Origin: Hydrogenobacter thermophilus TK-6
GTDB lineage: Bacteria > Aquificota > Aquificia > Aquificales > Aquificaceae
DNA length: 64,000 nucleotides
Assembly: GCF_000010785.1 (NCBI RefSeq)
Contig: NC_013799.1
Location: 558,001-622,000 of the forward strand
Direction: 5' to 3'
In this document: piece after piece, positions 7,952 through 16,305 of the stretch
How positions within the stretch are numbered: the stretch's first letter is position 1
Layout of the letters: each line of letters opens with the position of its first letter
Translations under genes and position numbers: made by a program
Notes under the pieces: generated by a model
Told to the model about the DNA's origin: nothing
What the model saw: the letters and a program-made list of their open reading frames with translations, nothing else
The model's database searches: none

Positions 7952-10508
7952 TCCTTCTTGGAGCTGACTTCTCAAGAGGGATAGCTACATCAAACCTTAT
8001 GGGTCCCACAGGTGTTTTTATACCAGCAGAGATCCCCGCATCCTTTTTTGGGTTTTTTATGGTTTGAGAAAGCTTATCTCCAACATTCCCAGCATCTCCA
8101 AAAATTATGCCCACAAAGGGACCCTTTATAGGAAATTCAAGTTCTATCCTCCCAAAAGTGTAGTATCTCCCTCCGTTCGGTTGTCCAACGCTCTCAAAGT
8201 TGTAGCCTCTTAGGTCTCTTAAACCTCCCAAAAAGAATCTCTCAAAAATGGGTGCGGACCTGCCTACATACCCACCTGCCACCTTAAAGCTGAGCTTTAA
8301 ACCTTTTCTCAGAGGTATGAGGTAAAAGGTGGAAAGTTCAAATTTGGTGTACTCCCTATCACCCGTAGCCCTGGTTATGCTTACGCTATCGTAGTGTACC
8401 CTTTTGGGGGAAAATATGTCATCTTTATATTCTCTCAAAAGAAAGATGCCGTACTTAGAGATGTCTATACGCTCTCCAAGAGCCAGATTGGTTGTTCTTG
8501 ATACTATTGGACCTACTGATGTGTTATTGGTTAGCCTGTAGCCTAAACTTGAGGTAAAGCCCTTTGATGTGAGTGTGTAGCTTCTGTGTTCTTCATAATT
8601 CCTAAAGATGGAAGCCTTAAACCAAAGCTTGCGAGTAAAAAGAAAGTTATCGGAAAGTTCCAGGTTGTAAAGCTCCCTCTTGCCCGTTTTTCTGTACCTC
8701 AAACCTGTATTCCATCCTATTCCTAACAAGTTTTTCCATCCCAAAAATGTATCTATAACTATCTTCTCCTCCGTGTTGTAGCCCAAAGACAGATCGTACA
8801 AGCCCCTCTTGTCTTCAGATAGCTGTATGAGTCTGTGGACCTCCTTCTTATCTTTATCAAGGAAGGTATCTATCTTTACGCCACTGAATATGTCACTGGT
8901 TATCATGTTGCTCAGAGTTCTGTTGGTATCACTTTCTGAATAAAACTCTCTCCTTACTGTCATATAAGAGAGCTCTCTGCTGGAAGTGTGATGGTATCCA
9001 TAGTACAAATCCTCCCCTAACTTGTATCTTGGTCCTTCCTTTACAGTATATATATAGGTGTAGTAGATACTCTCCTCGTCTTCCTGCAAAGACACATCTA
9101 TACTGAAGTCTCCTTCCATGTAGCCCTTTCTCAAAAGGTAGTTCTTTATGTCAATGTTTAGCGCTTCTATGAGGTCTGTATTGTACACAGCAGGTAGCTT
9201 GTCGTTGTACTCTCTGAAGATCTTGGCAATTTCCCTGTCGTTGCCTTTGTAAAGGAATCTGCTAAGTATCTGTCTCTTGCCTTTGTTTATGTTGAGCTCC
9301 ACATAAACTATCTTTTTATCTCTGTCCACCTTTAAAGAGTAAGAGCCTTCCGCAAGTGTGTATTTTTCCCTCTTGAGTTTTTGTACCTCCTTATCCAAAA
9401 TACTCTTTATGACATCTTCATCATAAGGAAACTCCTCACCTTCTAAAAGGGCTGTGTATCTTTCACCTTCTGCTATGCTAAAGACCACATAGCTACCCTG
9501 CGCTTTGTAGGATATGCTCACATCAAAAAAACCCTTCTTTTTGTAAGCGGATTCTAATATCTCCTTAGCTTCCTCAAGGGAAAAGGGGTCCACACCCTTC
9601 TCTTTGAGCTGGGATATATCAAGAAGGTAGTTGCTGTCAAAGTACTTGGCGCCTTCAAATTCTATTTTATATTTACTCCCTTCAATGATACTAAAAGTGG
9701 GATAAGCCACTTTAGCTCTTCCTGTGAGTGCTTCAAATACACCTACGGGGTGTCTTATAAAGTTAGAAAAGCCATCCACTAAGGAACCTACCATCCTAAG
9801 GGGTTTTCTTGTTATCCTTTCGTCCGTAGGAAATAGAACATTTAAAAAGGGTTTTTTTAGTTCTTCTTTTTTTATGCCTTTAAAGTAAACAAAGCTGTCA
9901 AGATAGCCTCTGTTTATGTAAAAGTCCTGCAAGGTGAATACTTTATCTTCAAACTCGCTCTCTCTTGCTATCTGCCCTTTAACAAGCCCGAGGGCTTTGT
10001 TTAGCTCATCCTCTTTAAAGCTTGTTCCTTCGTACCTTCCACCGGCGGTAAAGTAGATATCCCCTTCGTCAATGCCTATGTAAAGGTAAACATACCCGTC
10101 CTCGGTCAGGTCAAGAGTAACCCCCACCTTGGCATCAAGAAATCCTTCATCCCTGTAAAGTCTTCTTAATCTCTCCTCTATGCTTTCCTTATTTATATCC
10201 TTCAGAGGCATACCTTCATAAAGTCCCAAATGGCTCATTATAGTATCTCGCCAAAGTGCTACATTCCCCTTTATTACCACCTTCTTAAGTATGGGATATC
10301 TCTCAACATATACATAAACATCACCACCCTCTTGCATGGTAAAAACATCTTTTACACCCTCTATGTTTTTTATTACCTCTACCATCTGCAGATAATTTTT
10401 CTCGTTTACCACCTTTTCCAAGTTGTTGCCCGGAAGGGGATAGTTGGACATGATAAAAACCTTCCCAGTGACTATCAGCGGGGAGATAAGAAGAAGGAGA
10501 AAAAACAT
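7917..10508 (-). CDS. bamA: Outer-membrane beta-barrel assembly factor BamA (Omp85)
   Basis: Omp85-family protein that folds and inserts beta-barrel proteins into the outer membrane. I chose the ATG at 10508, which gives an 863-residue protein starting with a hydrophobic signal (MFFLLLLISPLIV); the frame is open 34 codons further upstream but that extension overlaps the divergent gene and is not signal-like. POTRA-type repeats cover the N-terminal half (VVIKGNVAL..., IEFEGAKYF..., FLYKGND...). The C-terminal half is the barrel, with the FFLGGLRDLRGY segment corresponding to the conserved Omp85 loop, and the chain ends in aromatic residues (GYYY). The start is leaderless-like. Confidence 0.92.
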   Translation of the reverse strand: MFFLLLLISPLIVTGKVFIMSNYPLPGNNLEKVVNEKNYLQMVEVIKNIEGVKDVFTMQEGGDVYVYVERYPILKKVVIKGNVALWRDTIMSHLGLYEGMPLKDINKESIEERLRRLYRDEGFLDAKVGVTLDLTEDGYVYLYIGIDEGDIYFTAGGRYEGTSFKEDELNKALGLVKGQIARESEFEDKVFTLQDFYINRGYLDSFVYFKGIKKEELKKPFLNVLFPTDERITRKPLRMVGSLVDGFSNFIRHPVGVFEALTGRAKVAYPTFSIIEGSKYKIEFEGAKYFDSNYLLDISQLKEKGVDPFSLEEAKEILESAYKKKGFFDVSISYKAQGSYVVFSIAEGERYTALLEGEEFPYDEDVIKSILDKEVQKLKREKYTLAEGSYSLKVDRDKKIVYVELNINKGKRQILSRFLYKGNDREIAKIFREYNDKLPAVYNTDLIEALNIDIKNYLLRKGYMEGDFSIDVSLQEDEESIYYTYIYTVKEGPRYKLGEDLYYGYHHTSSRELSYMTVRREFYSESDTNRTLSNMITSDIFSGVKIDTFLDKDKKEVHRLIQLSEDKRGLYDLSLGYNTEEKIVIDTFLGWKNLLGIGWNTGLRYRKTGKRELYNLELSDNFLFTRKLWFKASIFRNYEEHRSYTLTSKGFTSSLGYRLTNNTSVGPIVSRTTNLALGERIDISKYGIFLLREYKDDIFSPKRVHYDSVSITRATGDREYTKFELSTFYLIPLRKGLKLSFKVAGGYVGRSAPIFERFFLGGLRDLRGYNFESVGQPNGGRYYTFGRIELEFPIKGPFVGIIFGDAGNVGDKLSQTIKNPKKDAGISAGIKTPVGPIRFDVAIPLEKSAPRRIRLYLSVGYYY

Positions 10509-10510
10509 AA

Positions 10511-10516
10511 TATAAT
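10511..10516 (+). promoter_or_regulatory. -10 box of the aminotransferase gene
   Basis: TATAAT lies 13 nt before the ATG at 10530, so the leader would be only about 6 nt. The whole bamA/aminotransferase intergenic space is 21 bp. Confidence 0.5.
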
Positions 10517-10520
10517 TGTA
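10515..10520 (-). promoter_or_regulatory. -10 box of bamA, leaderless geometry
   Basis: On the minus strand TACAAT is followed by 6 nt and then the bamA ATG at 10508. It overlaps the plus-strand TATAAT at 10511-10516 that probably serves the divergent aminotransferase gene. Confidence 0.5.
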
Positions 10521-10529
10521 CCTTCTGGG

Positions 10530-11648
10530 ATGGAGAGAATAAGCAAGATTAGTCCCTTTATGGTGATGGAGATACTTAAAGAGGCAAGTAATATAGACCA
10601 TGTTATACACATGGAGATAGGTGAGCCTGACCTGGACCCACCACCCTCGGTTATTGAATCCCTTGAGAGAGCTATAAAGGACAGAAGGTACTTTTACACA
10701 CCCAGTCTTGGGATAGGAGAGCTAAGGGAGAAGATTGCGGAGCATTACTACAAAAAGTACCGTGTTGATATATCTCCCCATCGCGTGGTTATAACTACGG
10801 GAACATCCGGAGCCTTTCTTGTAGCTTACTCAATTCTTATGAGCGCTGGAGAGAAGGTAGTCTTAGCTGACCCTTCTTATCCGTGTTATAAAAACTTTGC
10901 TCACTTGCTGGATATTAATCCCGTGTTCTTACCTGTTGACGAGAGTACCAATTACATCATTAGCGTAGATATGCTCAAAGAGCATAGAGATATAAAAGCC
11001 CTTCATATATCTTCACCTTCAAATCCTACAGGTAGTGTTTACGGCAAGGAAGACCTTGCTTCTTTGGTTGAGTACTGCCAAGAGAGGGATATTTACTTTA
11101 TATCCGATGAGGTGTATCAGGGACTTGTCTACGACAGAGAAGAACACACGGCTCTTGAGTTTTCTGACGGAGCTATAGTTATAAGTGGTTTTTCCAAGTG
11201 GTTCTGTATGCCGGGATTCAGGATAGGCTGGATGATCCTGCCGGAAGAGCTTATCCCAAAAGCGGAAAGGGTGATCCAGAATGTGTTTATCTCTGCACCT
11301 ACGCTGAGCCAGTACGCAGCTCTTGGAGCCTTTGACTATGAATATCTTGAAAAAGTAAAGCAAACCTTCAAAAAAAGGAGGGACATCCTTTACGAAGGAT
11401 TAAAAGACCTGTTTGAGGTGCCAGTAAAACCAGAAGGTGCTTTCTACATATGGGCAAACATAGACAGGTACTCGGAGGACTCGGAGACTTTCTGCAGGGA
11501 AGTATTAAAAAATGCGAAGGTGGCGATAACTCCGGGCACCGATTTCGGAAAGAATAAAACAGAAAATTTTGTAAGATTTTCCTATACAAAAGATGAAGAA
11601 GCCCTCAGGGAGGGCTTGAGAAGGATAAAGAATTACTTGATAAAGTAA
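10530..11648 (+). CDS. Class I/II pyridoxal-phosphate aminotransferase (aspartate aminotransferase-like)
   Basis: PLP-dependent transaminase of fold type I. The start is the ATG at 10530, giving 372 residues beginning MERISKISPFMVMEIL, which aligns with family N-termini; the much longer open frame upstream runs through the bamA coding region and is a shadow. Recognisable elements are the GEPDLDPP substrate loop, SPSNPTGS, SDEVYQG, and the PLP-lysine segment GFSKWFCMPGFRIGW. The amino-acid substrate (Asp, Ala, aromatic) cannot be fixed. Its 3' end overlaps the convergent OmpA-like gene by 16 bp. Confidence 0.88.
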   Translation: MERISKISPFMVMEILKEASNIDHVIHMEIGEPDLDPPPSVIESLERAIKDRRYFYTPSLGIGELREKIAEHYYKKYRVDISPHRVVITTGTSGAFLVAYSILMSAGEKVVLADPSYPCYKNFAHLLDINPVFLPVDESTNYIISVDMLKEHRDIKALHISSPSNPTGSVYGKEDLASLVEYCQERDIYFISDEVYQGLVYDREEHTALEFSDGAIVISGFSKWFCMPGFRIGWMILPEELIPKAERVIQNVFISAPTLSQYAALGAFDYEYLEKVKQTFKKRRDILYEGLKDLFEVPVKPEGAFYIWANIDRYSEDSETFCREVLKNAKVAITPGTDFGKNKTENFVRFSYTKDEEALREGLRRIKNYLIK

Positions 11649-12289
11649 ATCCTAACTACTCTCTGCTCAGCATACTTGGGACTTATAAGCTTGGCAACCT
11701 CCTTACCGTAAGAAGCTATTCTCATCCTTCCTATGTCCACCCCTTTCTTGGCAAGGTATGATGCTACTATCTGTGCTCTGTACATGGAAAGATTGAAGTT
11801 ATACTTGCTGGAGCCTCTGGTGTCCGCAAAGCCTACTATGAGTACTTCTCTCGTATCGGATTGTATCTTACTCGCTATATCGTCAAGCTTTGGCGCCTGT
11901 GACTTTTTGATGTTGAACTTGTCAAAATCAAAATATACGGCACCTATCTCTTCAAGCTGCCAGCCTCCTTTTGGTATTTCCCTACTTTCCAAAGCTTTTA
12001 TTCTCTTTTCGTGGTCATCCACTATCCCCTCAAGTTTGCTCACCCTTCCCTCAAGGTCGTTGGCTTTGTTTAAGGCTTCGTTAGCTTTCCCCAATGCCTC
12101 GTTGGCTTTGTTCAAAGCTTCCTCAGACTTTTTCTTTGCCTCAATTATGGCATCAAAGTAACCCTTGTAGCACTTGTCCAGAAGGTACTTGCTGTATACC
12201 TCTTTGGGGCTTCCGCATGGATCAAGACTTTGCTCCGCAAAAGCTACACTCCCTAATAGAGCGAGAGAGAGAAACAGTGATCTCTTCAT
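11633..12289 (-). CDS. OmpA-family peptidoglycan-binding protein with coiled coil
   Basis: 218-residue exported protein. Residues 1-18 are a signal peptide ending AFA. Residues ~45-110 form a heptad-like coiled coil with repeated AL.KAN units, a Lpp/Pal-like rod. The C-terminal ~90 residues are an OmpA/Pal domain, with YFDFDK, the GFADTRGS loop, YN..LS..RA and ASYGKE, that binds meso-diaminopimelate of peptidoglycan. No lipobox Cys is seen, unlike true Pal. It is the last gene of the minus-strand run from gcvT, 69 bp after the MetRS beta gene. Confidence 0.86.
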   Translation of the reverse strand: MKRSLFLSLALLGSVAFAEQSLDPCGSPKEVYSKYLLDKCYKGYFDAIIEAKKKSEEALNKANEALGKANEALNKANDLEGRVSKLEGIVDDHEKRIKALESREIPKGGWQLEEIGAVYFDFDKFNIKKSQAPKLDDIASKIQSDTREVLIVGFADTRGSSKYNFNLSMYRAQIVASYLAKKGVDIGRMRIASYGKEVAKLISPKYAEQRVVRIYFIK

Positions 12290-12358
12290 TTTGCCACCTC
12301 CTTATGAATTTAAACACTTTTATATTATATGCCCCAAGTGTGAATTTTTCATGAAACA

Positions 12359-12685
12359 TCAGCTTACCCTTGTCCCTTCCTCCATCTCTCTGTCTGGCAC
12401 TATAAGGGAGAGCCTTTCTCCGTCAGAGAGCGCAAGTACCATACCCTGCGATTCTATCCCCAGTATCTTTCTTGGTTTAAGATTCGCAAGAAGAAGTATC
12501 TTTTTCCCTATAAGCTCATCTGGTTTATAGTGCTTGGCTATTCCAGCTACAACCACCCTTTCCTCACCTCCCAATGAAACTTTTAGCTTCAGGAGTTTTT
12601 CTGAGCCTTCCACTCTTTGGGCATCCACTATCTTTGCAAGCCTTATGTCTAACTTCAGAAAGTCCTCTATGCCTATTACTTCCAT
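12359..12685 (-). CDS. metG2: Methionyl-tRNA synthetase beta subunit (EMAPII-like tRNA-binding domain)
   Basis: 108-residue stand-alone OB-fold tRNA-binding domain. It begins with IGIEDFLKLDIRLAKI and contains LLKLKVSLG, VVVAGIAKHYKPDELIGK and LANLKPRKILGIESQGM, the standard TRBD signatures found at the C-terminus of one-piece MetRS. In Aquifex the synthetase is known to be split into alpha (catalytic) and beta (this domain) subunits, so this is most likely the beta subunit. CsaA, another TRBD family of similar size, is the alternative. The catalytic subunit is not in the window. Confidence 0.85.
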   Translation of the reverse strand: MEVIGIEDFLKLDIRLAKIVDAQRVEGSEKLLKLKVSLGGEERVVVAGIAKHYKPDELIGKKILLLANLKPRKILGIESQGMVLALSDGERLSLIVPDREMEEGTRVS

Positions 12686-12709
12686 AAGTACATTTTACAA
12701 CCAATACGC

Positions 12710-13561
12710 TCAATTCATGCACTTTTTATCGGTTTCTATCTTTATGGCAGTCAGGGTTGTGGATGTTGCAGGATCTTCCTGAACCTTTACCTCAAGGCAC
12801 ATACTGGGTGCTATTTGGTTTACGCATGTGTTGGGTGGGTATTTTATTTTATATATCTCACACTCCCTGATGTTTGGTGAAATATTAACGGTAAAAGTTT
12901 TACCCATCCAAGTACCGGTGAAGCTGTTGCTCTGCGCGTTTACACTTTGTACCCTTAAGTGTATTTCTCTTTCGTAGGATATACCTCTCATTTCTTCCGG
13001 TGTTAGTGGCTTCATTTTGACTTCCGTCACTAGCCATGGAGAGGTTAAAGTGTTTACCTCAAACTCCTTTAACACGAAGTCAACAATTAGTTTCCCAGTG
13101 GCAAAGGGGTTAACCGTACCGTTAAACCTTATATAACACTTTTGAGTATCGCACTGGACTGTGTTGGGCTTGTTGGGTTTTTCCTGCATGGGGGAAAATA
13201 CCGCAGGATGCGTCTGATTGCTGGGGTCAGTTATGGTAAGGTTTTTGTCCATGACCACCTCAAGCCTGTTGTAAGTTCCCTGTGGGATGCTGGTGGTTGT
13301 TATATACTGAAGTATGCCGTTTAGCTTTGCAAGGTCCACTTCAAGTCCCTGCTGGCTTGAGAAGAGGTTAACTTTTTGCTGGCACTGCTGGTCGGAGCAA
13401 AGGTTTACCTCATAGACCGTCACCAAAATTGAAGGATAGACACTCATATCGTCGGTAAAGTAGAGGCTCACAGATGAAGCTGGCGGAGTTGTGCCACCTC
13501 CGCCTCCGCCACCTCCGCAGGAGAAGAGAAGTATTGTAGCTGCCGTAATAATCCTCTTCAT
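12710..13561 (-). CDS. DUF4382 lipoprotein with polyglycine linker
   Basis: 283-residue lipoprotein. The signal peptide ends in the lipobox LLFSC; the acylated Cys15 is followed by a run of eight glycines and TTPP, a flexible linker to the membrane. The rest resembles the DUF4382 domain: SVSLYFTDDMS at the start, then VTVYEVNLCSD, LAKLNGI and IPQGTYNRLEVVM. Four or more Cys pairs may form disulfides. Function is unknown; by analogy these are surface or periplasmic binding or adhesion modules. It lies 20 bp after the glycosyltransferase gene. Confidence 0.72.
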   Translation of the reverse strand: MKRIITAATILLFSCGGGGGGGGTTPPASSVSLYFTDDMSVYPSILVTVYEVNLCSDQQCQQKVNLFSSQQGLEVDLAKLNGILQYITTTSIPQGTYNRLEVVMDKNLTITDPSNQTHPAVFSPMQEKPNKPNTVQCDTQKCYIRFNGTVNPFATGKLIVDFVLKEFEVNTLTSPWLVTEVKMKPLTPEEMRGISYEREIHLRVQSVNAQSNSFTGTWMGKTFTVNISPNIRECEIYKIKYPPNTCVNQIAPSMCLEVKVQEDPATSTTLTAIKIETDKKCMN

Positions 13562-13581
13562 TTTTCCTACCCCCTAAAGGA

Positions 13582-15066
13582 TTAATTATAAAGGCACACA
13601 CCAAATTCTTCAAGCCTTTTTCCTCTTTTTGTATCCAGTAAAAAAGTTATAAATCTTGATTCTGAAGATGTATAAAGCTTCCAGAGTTTTGTGGGCTTGC
13701 AACCTTCAAAAGAGCCTATTTTGAATATAACGATAGATGGTTTTTCTGGATATCTGTCTCTGATTATGGTTCTGTCTGCATAGAAGGGTAGGTTGTGGTG
13801 GAAGTATCCCACTTGATAGGTTTTTAAGGTGTTGCTGGGGTCAAGGTTTTTTATAAAATTACCCACTTCTTTGTAGTGTCTAAAACTCTCAAGGTAATGG
13901 AGCAAACCTGTGTTTGCAAATATAAGAAATGCTATACCTGCCACCAAGGGCGCTATGGCGTAATTTCTTAAAAGGAAAGGCAGTGGCAAAAGAGCTAAAA
14001 CTGCGTAAGCTGTTTCAAGCTGGAAATAAAAGGTGGTAAGCAGTATTGCAGAAGATATAAGAAGGGTTATGAAGGTAGAGGAATATTTTATGATGCTTTT
14101 CCAGTCGGAACTTAAGACAAAGTTTGCCGTCAAAATAGCCATAGCCGGATATGCAGGAAGGACATATACAGGTATTTTGGACTTTATAAAGCTAAAAATA
14201 AGAAAAACAAGCAGAAGCCAAACCACAAAAATGGTTAGCTCTTTTTTCTTTTTGATAAAGGTCCAAAGCAAGGCAAAAAATACGAGAAAGGAGTAAGGCA
14301 TAAAGCTTACTGCAGTATCAAGAAAGTAAAAATAAAAAGGATCATTGCCAGCATACACTCTTTTGAGATTTTCTACATAAAAAACTTCCAAGAACTCTTT
14401 TTTGTGGGAGAAAAATTCAAAGATATGCCACCAAAAACTTGGGGGAATAAGAAGGAGTGTGAGCAGATAGTAGCGCTTTTTTAAAAGCTCCTTAGGATCA
14501 CTTACAAGAAGGTAAAAAAACACCACACCTGCAGGGATTACAAAACCTGCTGGACCTTTGGTGAGTATTGCCAGAGTGGAGCAGATAAAGGCAAGCAAAA
14601 GTAATGGTATATGGTTTTTCTTGTAAGCTTTTAGCCAAAAATATATGGAAAGAGCTATAAAAAAGGTAAAAGGTATTTCGGGCGAAGCGTATCTGGCATT
14701 GGCAAAAAACTGAAAAGAAGTCAGCAGGATAAGAGCAGAAAGTAATGACACTTTATAGTTTTTTGACTGCTCGTAAGATAATAGAAAGGTGATAATACCC
14801 AAAAGCAAACCCAAAGTGGCATGAAAAAATCTAAGACCCCATTCGTTAATCCCAAAAAGATAATATCCCAGGGAGACTATCCAGTAAGTTAACGGAGGTT
14901 TTTCAATCCTTACATTACCGTTGTAATAAGGTGTTAAAAAGTCGCCTGTTTCCATCATGTTTTTTGATGCCTCAGCATAAAAGGACTCGTTGGGCATCCA
15001 AACTTGTGAAAGACCGAGGTTAAGGTAGTAATTGGCTGCTACTATTAGCAGAAGAAGATAGAGCAT
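13582..15066 (-). CDS. ArnT/PMT-like (GT39/GT83) membrane glycosyltransferase
   Basis: 494-residue integral membrane protein with about a dozen hydrophobic segments and a soluble C-terminal tail from ~390. After TM1 the conserved periplasmic loop reads ESFYAEASKNM and IEKPPLTYW, the ArnT/PMT signature (the usual first Asp is Asn here, giving NES). Members transfer a sugar from a polyprenyl-phosphate carrier to lipid A, proteins or other acceptors on the periplasmic face; the donor and acceptor here are unknown. It is 14 bp downstream of moeA in the same transcription unit. Confidence 0.83.
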   Translation of the reverse strand: MLYLLLLIVAANYYLNLGLSQVWMPNESFYAEASKNMMETGDFLTPYYNGNVRIEKPPLTYWIVSLGYYLFGINEWGLRFFHATLGLLLGIITFLLSYEQSKNYKVSLLSALILLTSFQFFANARYASPEIPFTFFIALSIYFWLKAYKKNHIPLLLLAFICSTLAILTKGPAGFVIPAGVVFFYLLVSDPKELLKKRYYLLTLLLIPPSFWWHIFEFFSHKKEFLEVFYVENLKRVYAGNDPFYFYFLDTAVSFMPYSFLVFFALLWTFIKKKKELTIFVVWLLLVFLIFSFIKSKIPVYVLPAYPAMAILTANFVLSSDWKSIIKYSSTFITLLISSAILLTTFYFQLETAYAVLALLPLPFLLRNYAIAPLVAGIAFLIFANTGLLHYLESFRHYKEVGNFIKNLDPSNTLKTYQVGYFHHNLPFYADRTIIRDRYPEKPSIVIFKIGSFEGCKPTKLWKLYTSSESRFITFLLDTKRGKRLEEFGVCLYN

Positions 15067-15080
15067 AAAAAGATTATAGC

Positions 15081-16295
15081 TCAGGGGAACATTATAACAT
15101 CTACCAAGCTTCCTTTCTTTATCTCCTTTATACCTTCGTAAACCACCATGTAGGCGTTCATATCTATGTAAGAAGTCAGCATGTGAGATTGCGTTTTGTG
15201 AGAGTAAGAGCAGTAAGCTTTTTCTCCATCAAAACTTACAAAAGCTCTTACAAATTCCCTTCTTTCTGCGTCTCTTCTAATAAAGTCCTCTTTAAGTATA
15301 GCTTTAAATACCTTTGGTATGTAATCTTTTCTTCCGGACATTTTAAGGAGAGCTGGATGCACCAGAAGGTCAAAAGCCATAGTGCAGGATACTGGGTTGC
15401 CGGGCAGTCCAAAGAAGAGCCCTCTGTCTTTGTATGTGCCAAAAAGTACTGGCTTGGCGGGTTTTATACGCACCCTGTGAAACTTTACATCAATGCCGTA
15501 CTCCTTTACCAGGTGTTGAACATAGTCTTTACCTCCCATGGATACACCGCCTGTTGTTATAAAAACATCGTAATAGTCAATATGTTTTAAAAACTTTCCT
15601 ATCTCCTCTTCATTATCCTTCACGATACCTAAGTAGTGAGGTTCTCCACCACTTCTGAGAATTTGAGCAAAGAGTACATAACTGTTGGAACTTCTTATCT
15701 GAGAAAGCTTTTCTATAGGCTCTCCTACATCTTTTATCTCGTCACCTGTTGCCAAAACTGCGACTCTGGGCTTTCTGTAAACGCTAACTACCACTCTGTT
15801 TACCGAAGCCATTATTCCCATCTCGTAGGGTCTTATCAGGGTGCCAGCTTTTAGCACCACCTCCCCCTCTTTAATCTCTTCACCTTTCCTTCTTACATTA
15901 CTTCCCAGCTTTAGAGGTTCCTTTATAAGTATGTAATGGTTTTCCTCTTGGGTTAGTTCAAAGGGAATAACTGTGTCTGCACCTTCTGGTATGGGCGCTC
16001 CTGTGAATATCTTTACGGCTGTTCCTTTCTCCATCTTGTAAGCTGTTTCCTCACCAGCTGGGATCTCTCCTAATACTTTGAGCTTTACAGGTTTCTCCTG
16101 GGAGGCATCTTTTATATCTTCGTACCTTACCGCATAGCCATCCATGGCAGAGTTATCAAAGGGAGGCTTATCTGTATCTGCCATTACATCTTCAGCCAGA
16201 ACTCTACCCAAGGACTGATTTATAAAAACTCTCTCTGTATCTATCAGCTTTGTATGTTCAAGTACCTTAGAAAGCGCTTCTTCATATGGTATCAT
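15081..16295 (-). CDS. moeA: Molybdopterin molybdenumtransferase
   Basis: Inserts molybdate into adenylylated molybdopterin to form the Mo cofactor. The 404-residue protein shows PPFDNSAMDGYAV near residue 50, IFTGAPIPEGADTVI, VAVLATGDE, TTGGVSMGGKDYV and GLPGNPVSC, all MoeA hallmarks. Its presence implies molybdo- or tungstoenzymes such as nitrate or formate/sulfur oxidoreductases elsewhere. A GGAGGT Shine-Dalgarno precedes the ATG, 10 bp after metK. Confidence 0.94.
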   Translation of the reverse strand: MIPYEEALSKVLEHTKLIDTERVFINQSLGRVLAEDVMADTDKPPFDNSAMDGYAVRYEDIKDASQEKPVKLKVLGEIPAGEETAYKMEKGTAVKIFTGAPIPEGADTVIPFELTQEENHYILIKEPLKLGSNVRRKGEEIKEGEVVLKAGTLIRPYEMGIMASVNRVVVSVYRKPRVAVLATGDEIKDVGEPIEKLSQIRSSNSYVLFAQILRSGGEPHYLGIVKDNEEEIGKFLKHIDYYDVFITTGGVSMGGKDYVQHLVKEYGIDVKFHRVRIKPAKPVLFGTYKDRGLFFGLPGNPVSCTMAFDLLVHPALLKMSGRKDYIPKVFKAILKEDFIRRDAERREFVRAFVSFDGEKAYCSYSHKTQSHMLTSYIDMNAYMVVYEGIKEIKKGSLVDVIMFP

Positions 16296-16305
16296 CTTGG
16301 ACCTC

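Noticed and set aside
10230-10529. Extended N-terminus for the aminotransferase
   Set aside because: It runs antisense through bamA and does not resemble the family; the ATG at 10530 fits family N-termini.
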